A stretch of DNA of 64,000 nt, taken from contig NC_092317.1 in the NCBI RefSeq assembly GCF_036785885.1, forward strand, positions 8,434,501 through 8,498,500, in the 5' to 3' direction. The stretch comes from Coffea arabica. Lineage: Eukaryota; Streptophyta; Magnoliopsida; Gentianales; Rubiaceae. Made by a program: the position numbers and the translations under genes. A model generated the notes under the pieces. The model worked only from the letters and a program-made list of their open reading frames with translations. It was not told where the DNA came from and made no database searches. Below are positions 56,401-64,000 of the stretch, piece by piece. The first letter of the stretch is position 1, and each line of letters opens with the position of its first letter.

Positions 56401-58830
56401 GTGATTGCCCAGGCCTTTTACCGTTCAGTGTTCACATGGGTCATCATTTGCTTTGTCTTAAAGACTGCTCGTGAGGTCACTCGTGCCGTATATCTGCGTG
56501 ATAAACTTTGGTGGTGGCCTGTTGTGATTCTGGTTGCTTCACTTGTTTCTTGGACTTACTCAACTATACTCTTTCTGCTGGGGACGTCACTGTTCAATTT
56601 GGTAGGGAATTTCCAAGTGATACACTTCGAGAATTATGGAAAACTTTTAGAAAGGGATCTGGATCTTTCAGTTTACATTGAAGAGCACGTGCGTCTTAAA
56701 TACAACTTATCTAAAATAAGTCACAGGTTTCGTGTTTTTCTTCTTATGGAATTCTTGGTTGTCACAGCCAGTCAATTTGTAGCTCTATTGCAGACAACGG
56801 GAAACAAAGGAATAATCAACTTCATCAATGGTGGTGATTTTGCAGTAAGCCATTGTAGCTAGATTATCTTATGCTATGGACATAGTTTCAGTTTTTAGGT
56901 TTGTGTGCACATTTGAGGATTATATATATGGAAACTCGTTTACTTGAGGAATAGTGAGGAATAGTCTTTGTCAACTTGATAATAATTGAGTGCTCAAAGG
57001 CATTTTTTTTCAACTTTTATTACGTGGATGATTTCTACATATTCTAAAATAAATGGAAAGGTTAACGACATATCACTAGATGATGTCCTTTTGCTACATA
57101 TGAAATCCCAAAACTCTTGAGGTGACATCTCAAAGCAATGGTTGTTTGATTTTCCTGATGACCAACTTTTTTTTTGTGCATTCCGTTATATTGATCTTTT
57201 TCTTGAATTAGGAAATGGTTTGGACTCATAATTGTTGCTCTTTTATGACTGTAGGTATTATCCATTGTTCAGCTTGTTGGAATAGTGCTTTGTCTAACTG
57301 CAGCTGCAAAGATGTCACATAGAGCTCAAGCTCTTGGAGCAGTTGCTAGTAGATGGCATATGCTGGTTACATTTAGTTCTAATGATGCTTGTGCATCTGG
57401 CACTTCAACCAATGGTGGAAACTTGGAAGTTCCCAATCCCATGGGCGCATTGTCTGTTAACTATTCAGAAAGTGATTTGGAGTCCAGTGATTTTGTGTCT
57501 TTGCCTCCTCGACTACCACTTACTCAGATGACATCATATCACAAAAGACAAGCCTTTGGTATGTAAATATGTCAATGATGCTTAATTTTTCTAATTTTTT
57601 GGTGAAGGATTTTATTCTGCATGGTTCCCTAGCAGACTATTAATACTCTAGAACGGCTTGAGTTGGATATTGCTTTCTGAATATATAGCCTCGTTGATAG
57701 GCTTACTCATGTTAATAAGTAAAAGAACTGGAAGCTCTTGTGTATCATTTATCATGTTAACTTGTCACTAACGCTGTCAAACTGGTATATGCATTCTGGA
57801 ACCGTGTTCTCTGTTGGCTGCATTCCTTCACATCATCTAAGTTTGGTTTAGTCATCTTTCATTACTATTATTATAATGCTTGAACTTCTTTATCTTGGCT
57901 GTTATGTTGGGAATGCATTCATTCACAAACTCATTCTTAATGTGGCATAATGAGCTGCCAAACACAGCTGGTGTCGAATTGAAAGTCAATTATCATTCCT
58001 TGACATTTTTTTTTATTTGTTATGAATGTCGATGTTATGTTTTGAATAAGATTTTTGAGTTTCTAGTCTATTTTCCTTGTGATTTTGAGGTTTAATAAAC
58101 CTGGTCTTCCACAGGAATTTCTACACAGTAATGTTCCTCTTTCATGCAGATCCAGTGGGACATCCGTTTCAGTTTTGCCTCCTTACAATCTGTAGGAACC
58201 CTAAAAATGTTTTGCATTTCTAGTTTTTTCGTCGCAAAGCATCTTAATCACTTTGCGAAAATGGGCTAGTATGAGTATTGTAGAATGTCTATTGAACCAC
58301 ACTAACAAATGCCAGTTGCATGTCCTGGAGACCCCTTAGCTGAGAACAATTGAGGATTATGAATATACGGTTTATGTTTTTTTGTTACTACATTTTGCAT
58401 ATATAGTTTACGCAGTCCGGGATACTACATTTTGTTTCTTAGCATCGGCGAAAATGCAGTTTAAGATTCCACTGTGATGTGCTAGGTATGTAAGGGACTC
58501 GTTTTAGGATTGCTTTTGAAATCCATATCTGGCTCTTATTATGGAGCCTAATAAGTTGGTCCAATTTTGTCCTTGGCTTCTTAAATCCCTGTTACCTTAG
58601 GATCTCCAATAAGGTTTTAAAAGACCCTTCCTTTGCTTCCGAATTGTATTTCCCACTGATTCCTTTCAACTATATGCTTTTTTGCAGTATCATATGTGCA
58701 GTCTAGTACTGGTGGGTTTACCATTTTTGGTTGGATAATCGATCGGCATCTCTGCAACACAATTTTCTTCATCGAGCTCTCGCTCGCCTTCTTTGTACTG
58801 GGTAAGACCATCACCATTACCACCAGATGA
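53406..58830 (+). CDS. DUF3537 seven-helix membrane protein (gustatory-receptor-like)
   Basis: Spliced model of 439 residues; exons 53406-53846, 56413-56844, 57255-57558 and 58688-58830 keep frame (1320 nt). Seven hydrophobic segments are visible at about 59-82, 100-116, 150-166, 181-212, 252-274, 292-312 and 417-434. A long hydrophilic Ser-rich loop (about 330-400) precedes the last one. Motifs such as FYRSVFTWVI, VIHFENYGKLLERD and the final FFIELSLAFFVLGKT fit DUF3537, a plant family that includes Arabidopsis MRB1-like proteins. Published structural comparisons place DUF3537 among distant relatives of insect gustatory and odorant receptor channels, with an intracellular N-terminus and seven helices. 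Ligand and ion selectivity in plants are not known. The N-terminus carries MAENPL twice (1-6 and 18-23), so Met18 is a possible second start. Intron 1 is 2.6 kb. Confidence 0.92.
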
Positions 58831-59314
58831 TGCAAATGCCTCGAAAATTCATCGATGAGAACTCGGCCCCCAAATTTTTTTTCATAGTTGGGGCATCTGA
58901 TCAAGATCACATTAACAGGGGTGAAACTTTTCTCTAAGAAGGAGACTTATCTTTATTGTACCTGAGAATTTGGTCCTGCTTTAGCTTTGGATCATTATAT
59001 TGATGAAGAACTTTGGTGTAATCAGACACGGCGATTGTTTTGGTTGAAACTCGCTAAATTGTGTATTACTAACTTTTTGTCTGATATGCCAATTTTCAGT
59101 CATGTATCAAACTCTTCTGTTCCCTGATTCAAAGAATGGCATTTATGCTTTGACAAGCCCCTTTTGTTCATTTCTTGTTAATATTTCTAGGTTCAAATAT
59201 ATTGGGTACAATTCAACATTTATTCCGGCAAGAGCAAGTTCAGTCATCGACATTTCTGTCGTCACATCTTTTGACTGCCGTTAGACCTTTAATGCAAGTA
59301 TTTGAAAAAAAAAA

Positions 59315-59724
59315 GGGTAAAAAACAAAAAAGTCTCCTGTGATAAACATAATATACAGAAAAGCCTTTTATAGTTTTAAAATGTACAACACGACACCTCA
59401 TACTTTGAACTAAATTGTAAAGTTGATAGAATTCATTAAACTTAACGGAAATGGAAGAAATTATCAAAATGCCTTGATATAATTAAGCAAAGACAACTCA
59501 AAAAAATCATTTATTTTATTCTCTAGATAGAGGGAATTGAGATATAAAAAGTAGGTATAAAAAATTTTTTTTAGGTTCCAATAAGTTATTTCGGTTAAGT
59601 TTAACGGATTTCATTACCTTTATAATTTAGTTCAAAATATGAGATGTCATGTCGTACATTTTGAAATCACGGGGGGTTTTTCTGTGTATTAGGTTTTCCA
59701 CAGAGGACTTTTTTGTTTTGTACC
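59315..59724. mobile_element. Mutator-type foldback family B, copy 2
   Basis: Left arm GGGTAAAAAACAAAAAAGTC and right arm, complement strand, GGTACAAAACAAAAAAGTCC match copy 1 at 7997, with more substitutions. Both flanks are A-runs (10 and 11), so a 9-bp duplication of A residues is possible but not provable. About 20 bp outside it CTTTAATGCAAGT is repeated on each side (59288 and 59740), a small extra duplication. Confidence 0.78.
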
Positions 59725-61055
59725 AAAAAAAAAAAGGATCTTTAATGCAAGTTTTGCTTTCACATTAATCTCCGAATAAGTTCAGTTAATTTTTTTTAAG
59801 TGGAACGTGTTGAATTCAAAGTCTCGTACTTGTTATTTCTCGTATCTGATCATTCTATTCAATCCTTTTATTAGGTCCAGTTAAATTGACATCGTAGATA
59901 TATTAATTAAATGTGCCTTAGCTCTAAAATTTTGGTTGATGTAGTTCTCCAATTTGTCTGCTTATCGTGTGTAAATTTGACGATTAGTGCGTCATACATG
60001 CTTAAATATTAACTTATGGATATCAACTTGTTCAGTTTTTGGTTTAGCATATATTAATAGGACGAGTTTTACCTAAACCCTTGAGTATCATTCTTGTTAT
60101 TTTTTTCAATAAAAAAACCATAATCTCATTGTAATAAACCTACTTTAATGACAGAAAATACACCAAACGTGTAACAGACAAATATTCTTGTTATTTGTAA
60201 TTCACTCATTTAAGAAAATAATGTTTGTGGTATGTTGAATATGTGTACTATGTATACCTGGCAGTTGGGCGGATTAATATTGGGTTTTCATTTAAATGGG
60301 TTACACCCAACCTGCCTAACTTTAGATTGGGTTAATTTTGGATTGGGTCATATTGGGTCATTTCAAATCCATGACCCAATATATTAATTAATAGATTTTG
60401 ATACATAAACTCTCTCAAATATATTTTCACATACAAAAAAAAATTCACACACACAAACACATTTTTGCATAGATAAACATATTTTCACACACTAAAACAC
60501 TCACAGATATAAACGCACACTCACTTTTTAAGTTCTTTTGAAATAATTTACTTTTACACATATAAACACACTAAAATACACATGTATGATATGGGAGGAG
60601 ATGGGGGTTTTGGCGTGGGTTAGTGGTGTCAGAAATGGATTTAGCGTAGTGTGTATTTTGCAGTAAAATGAAGAAGGAATCGTGTTATGAAAGCAAGGGT
60701 AGTTGCCTTGATCAATTAAGATCTCTTTAATGTCCAACTTTGCTCTAGTCTATCAAAACTGAGAATGGGAATGGCGTACCAGTACAACAAGAAGTGGGAA
60801 AGACACACATATGATATGTGTCTGCAAATTTTCTCCGATTGTTATTTTTTCCAAAAAAATTTTTTTATGCTTTATTGAATGCATTTTTTTAATTATTTTG
60901 TTATTATATATATTAAATTGTTATAGTATTTTTTTTTTATAAAATTTTCAAAAAATAACAATTCAAATGGGCTTATATTTGATTGCATGACAAAAGAAGA
61001 AGTGGCGAAAAATATTATGGAAGTAAAAGGAGTGAAATGCTCTGAATATAGGAAA

Positions 61056-62017
61056 GGGATAATTTCAGAAACCTCCCCTGAGGTTTCTGACATTTACACT
61101 CACCTCCCCTGTGGTTTGAACAATTACACTAACCTCCCCTGAGGTTACTAATCCTTTACAAATTCAGTCCAAATGATTAAAATATTATTTTAGAGAGTGA
61201 AATTAGAATTTTGTACCTGATTTGCCCTTTGTGCTACATGTCCAATGAATGACAAAGTATTACAAATTAATTAATAATTAATAAATTTTAAGGAGCGTAG
61301 TTTATAGGCAAATCCGTATTACTTATTTAAAGTACCAGCTCTTTACGGGTATTTTACTTTCAAACATTTACTTTATTACAAATATTTATTCTCAAATACA
61401 GATTTGTATTTACTCTCAAATATTTAATTTTTGTTAAATAAAAAACCTACCAGTTTTTCTTCCGTAGAAATATTAATATAACACTTTTTCAATTTTAGTT
61501 ATAAATATTTATGTATTTAGCATAAATAAAATGATTCAGGATAAAATACTCATAAAGAGCTAATACTTTACTCATGTAATGGATGAAAATCATAAAAAAT
61601 TAATACTTTATGGGCCATTTCTTTTTTAAAAAAATATTTAATTTATATTAAATAGATAACCTACTGATTTTCTTTTTACGAGAATATTACTGTAACACTT
61701 TTTAATTTTTAATCACAAACGTTAATATATTTATCATAAATTAAATATTTGAAAATAAAATATCTGTAAAGGGCGGGTACTTTAAATAGGTTATGTGTAT
61801 TTGTCTATAAACTACACTCCTTACTTAAATCAATAAACTATACTCCTTAACTTAAATCAATAAACCAATAAAGTTAAGGAGTGTAGTTTATTGATTTAAG
61901 TAAGGAGTGTAGTTTATAGGCAAATACACATAACCTATTTAAAGTACCCGTCCTTTACAGATATTATAGCTAAGTAATATTATAGCTAGTTTATAGGGAG
62001 GTTTCTGAAATTATCCC
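61056..62017. mobile_element. Mutator-type MITE family C, copy 3 (962 bp)
   Basis: Left end GGGATAATTTCAGAAACCTC followed by CCCTGAGG repeats; right end inverted, finishing TTTCTGAAATTATCCC. Flanks TATAGGAAA (61047-61055) and TTTAAGAAA (62018-62026) match at 7 of 9. CCTCCCCTG(A/T)GGTT appears three times within the first 90 bp. The inside contains a separate palindrome at 61759-61966. Confidence 0.8.
61759..61966. repeat. Near-perfect palindrome inside family C copy 3
   Basis: About 100-bp arms meet near 61863: AATATCTGTAAAGG...GGGTACTTTAAATAGG on the left is answered by CCTATTTAAAGTACCC...CCTTTACAGATATT on the right. One arm also has a direct relative at 61290-61373 (TTAAGGAGCGTAGTTTATAG...). 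It may be a further nested foldback element or an inversion within the host element. Confidence 0.7.
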
Positions 62018-62563
62018 TTTAAGAAAATAATAAAACGTCGACGCATGCAAGTAAGTATTATAACTAAGTAGCTCTTATAATTTTGTTAAGTATCCATACA
62101 TGGAGGCCCTGCTTTGGCTCATGTCTTATGCTGTTTCATGAACAATGAAATATTTCTGTATCCCATATCCCATCCCTTGTAATTTGTTTATTTTTTTTTA
62201 ACTTAAACTGGGTAATGGGTGCACAGCACAAATACCAAAATCGCCCAAAATATATGTGAATTTTTATTATCCAATCCAAAATTGACCCAATATCCAACTT
62301 ACCCAACCCAACCTCTCAAATTAGTGGGTGAGTTGTTGGATTTTGGGTATAATTGCGAGGTTTAGTACTATGTTATTGAAGATATGTTGTTTGTCCTTCA
62401 TAAAAAAAAAAAAATTTATGTTGTTTGACGCATAATGCAAGTGATTAGTGACTAAGATCCACAATTAATAACTTTTACACAAATTAACAAACGGGTCAAG
62501 GATAATGGGGAAAGCCACTGTAATGGCACGCATAAAATACTCCCTGAGAATAAAGGGAGAGCT

Positions 62564-62637
62564 ATTGCAGATAAGTATTTGGCATTTGCAGATAAGTATT
62601 GCAGACTATTTGGCATTTGCAGATAAGTATTGCAGAC
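62564..62637 (+). promoter_or_regulatory. Triple GATAAG (I-box) repeat upstream of malate synthase
   Basis: GCAGATAAGTATT occurs three times, with GATAAG cores at 62570, 62591 and 62622. The last two units are a 31-bp direct repeat (ATTTGGCATTTGCAGATAAG...). GATAAG is the I-box motif bound by GATA or MYB-like factors in plant light and sugar responses. It lies 370-450 bp upstream of the malate synthase ATG. A regulatory role is inference. Confidence 0.5.
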
Positions 62638-62908
62638 ATGGATGACATCAAAGCTCCAAATTTGCTGCCCATGATTGACCCCAGTAATCCGCCAAAGCAC
62701 GGCTTCCAAAGTAGGCAGTAGGCACAAGCATCAAAACTCATATCCCATATCCTTGAATTTATCAAGAACACTGCCTGCTGAATCATCCTTTATGGCTTTA
62801 TCATCAGCTGACGCGCACAATTCCATGAATTCTCCTGTATTTGGCCATAAAGATGACACCCCTTGTAGCTATCCTTTGCTTCCCCGAAACCCAATTCGTC
62901 AACCACCA

Positions 62909-62917
62909 TTATTTAAA
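62909..62917 (+). promoter_or_regulatory. TATA-like box of malate synthase
   Basis: TTATTTAAA lies about 100 bp upstream of the ATG at 63011, followed 4 bp later by a TGACGTG element (about 62920) of the bZIP-binding class. Confidence 0.5.
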
Positions 62918-63010
62918 GGTGACGTGCCGTTTCTTGAATTCTGCTACAGTAGTTCACTCTTTAAAACTAATTGTACACGAGGGGTTTGAGGAAAGGTCTG
63001 TGAGAGAAAA

Positions 63011-64000
63011 ATGCTGGGATTTGGGACTTTCAGCCACTCTATTTCCGCCGGAAGAAAGACTGGAATGGGCTATGATGTACCAGAGGGTGTGGATATTCGG
63101 GGTAGATATGATCCTGAGTTTGCCAGAATTCTTACCAGGGATGCTTTGCAATTTGTTGCTGATTTGCAAAGGGAGTTTAGGAACCATATTAAGTATGCCA
63201 TGGAGTGCAGGAAAGAGGCAAAGATGAGGTATAACAACGGGGCAATGCCAGGATTTGATCCAGCTACCAAGTCTGTGAGGGATGCTGAGTGGGTTTGTGC
63301 ACCAGTGCCCCCAGCTGTTGCTGATAGGAGGGTTGAGATAACAGGGCCAGTTGAGAGGAAAATGATCATCAATGCACTCAACTCTGGGGCCAAGGTTTTC
63401 ATGGTAAGTTTAGAAATTTCGAACTTGGGATTTTCATATCTCTGACATTGCTTAATGATGGACACTGAAATTATTTGTTCAAAATTTGGAAACTCAGCTT
63501 TTGGCCGTAGTACTTATCTTTTCACGTTAATATGGTCTCTGTATTCTAGAAGAATGAAAGTGTGCAAATTAGAATTGATTGGACTATAGTTGTAAAATCA
63601 GACTTACGCATTTATCAATCTCAGTTATCAATCCATCCTTGATTAATTCAACTATCTTCAAATCCTCAGGCTGATTTTGAGGATGCATTGTCACCAAGTT
63701 GGGAGAATCTTATGAGGGGACAAGTGAACTTGAAAGATGCTGTTAATGGAACTATAAGCTTTCATGACCAAGCTAGAAATAGAGTTTACAAGCTCAATGA
63801 GCATACTGCTAAGCTTTTTGTCCGCCCAAGAGGTTGGCATTTACCCGAGGATCATATATTAATTGATGGTGAACCTGCCACTGGTTGCCTAGTTGACTTC
63901 GGCCTCTATTTTTTCCACAATTATGCTGCATTTAGGCAGAACCAAGGTGAAGGATGTGGTCCTTTCCTTTATCTCCCAAAGATGGAGCATTCAAGGTACT
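63011..64000 (+). CDS. MLS: Malate synthase, glyoxysomal (5' part, runs off the window)
   Basis: Exon 1 is 63011-63403 and exon 2 starts at 63670 and is open at the window end; 241 codons of an expected 550-570 are visible. The enzyme joins glyoxylate and acetyl-CoA to give malate in the glyoxylate cycle of germinating seeds, pollen and senescing tissue. The visible part matches plant malate synthase almost throughout: YDVPEGVDIRG, ALQFVADLQREFRNHIKYAM, CAPVPPAVADRRVEITGPVE, then ADFEDALSPSWENL and VRPRGWHLPE, the last holding an active-site arginine (Arg185). GEPATGCLVDFGLYFFHNYA follows. Metal-binding and catalytic Asp residues and the C-terminal peroxisomal signal would lie beyond the window. 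The start is the first ATG after the TATA-like site and gives the family's usual short N-terminus. Confidence 0.97.

Larger units (their letters stand above)
58831..63010. other. Intergenic region between DUF3537 and malate synthase
   Basis: 4.2 kb holding family B copy 2, family C copy 3 with an inner hairpin, and (CA/TA)-rich stretches near 60420-60590. Motifs with GACCCAAT/ATTGGGTC and CCCAACC appear near 60290-60390 and, inverted, near 62265-62345; they may be the ends of a larger older element into which family C inserted. No gene seen. Confidence 0.55.

Noticed and set aside
62675..62989. Plus-strand frame of 104 codons before malate synthase
   Set aside because: It covers promoter and leader, overlaps the TATA-like site and shows no domain.
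63070..63465. Minus-strand frame of 131 codons
   Set aside because: Antisense of malate synthase exon 1, which is highly conserved on the plus strand.

Overview
The window is nuclear DNA of a flowering plant, most likely a eudicot. Six split or single-exon genes sit far apart in AT-rich DNA. Introns are T-rich with GT-AG ends. The genes include plant families such as CYP94, DUF3537 and glyoxysomal malate synthase, and the spacers are full of MITE-type foldback elements, SINEs and LTR debris. I cannot name the species.

Layout. 1-2547: upstream DNA with a hAT-like MITE and a 638-bp near-perfect hairpin element. 2548-6389 (+): small SAP-domain protein, 6 exons, one GC-AG intron. 6390-15148: intergenic, with a Mutator-type element nested in another, several MITE fragments and a complete minus-strand SINE. 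15149-16669 (+): intronless CYP94-family cytochrome P450, probably of the jasmonate-catabolic CYP94B type. 18911-23913 (-): STEEP1/UPF0428 family protein, 7 exons. 23914-28532: intergenic with a TA microsatellite, purine/pyrimidine arms and a second SINE family. 28533-43655 (+): FHA-type AAA ATPase of 28 exons and 1183 residues, with a solo LTR in intron 11. 43656-53405: repeat-rich intergenic DNA with an old segmental duplication, one copy of which is split by a Mutator-type element. 53406-58830 (+): DUF3537 seven-helix membrane protein, a plant gustatory-receptor-like protein. 58831-63010: intergenic with further copies of the two Mutator-type families. 63011 to the end (+): 5' part of malate synthase.

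The six genes do not form a pathway or cluster. They act in JA-Ile or fatty-acid hydroxylation (CYP94), ER membrane-protein traffic (STEEP1), AAA remodelling, a membrane channel-like protein, nucleic-acid binding (SAP) and the glyoxylate cycle. Exon models were built by hand: each junction keeps frame and total lengths divide by three (170, 506, 232, 1183, 439 residues; malate synthase is open at the window edge).

The most informative non-genic signal is transposon archaeology. Three dispersed families have 9-bp target duplications (Mutator-type), with one nested insertion and one insertion whose empty site survives in a paralogous duplicate 5 kb away.
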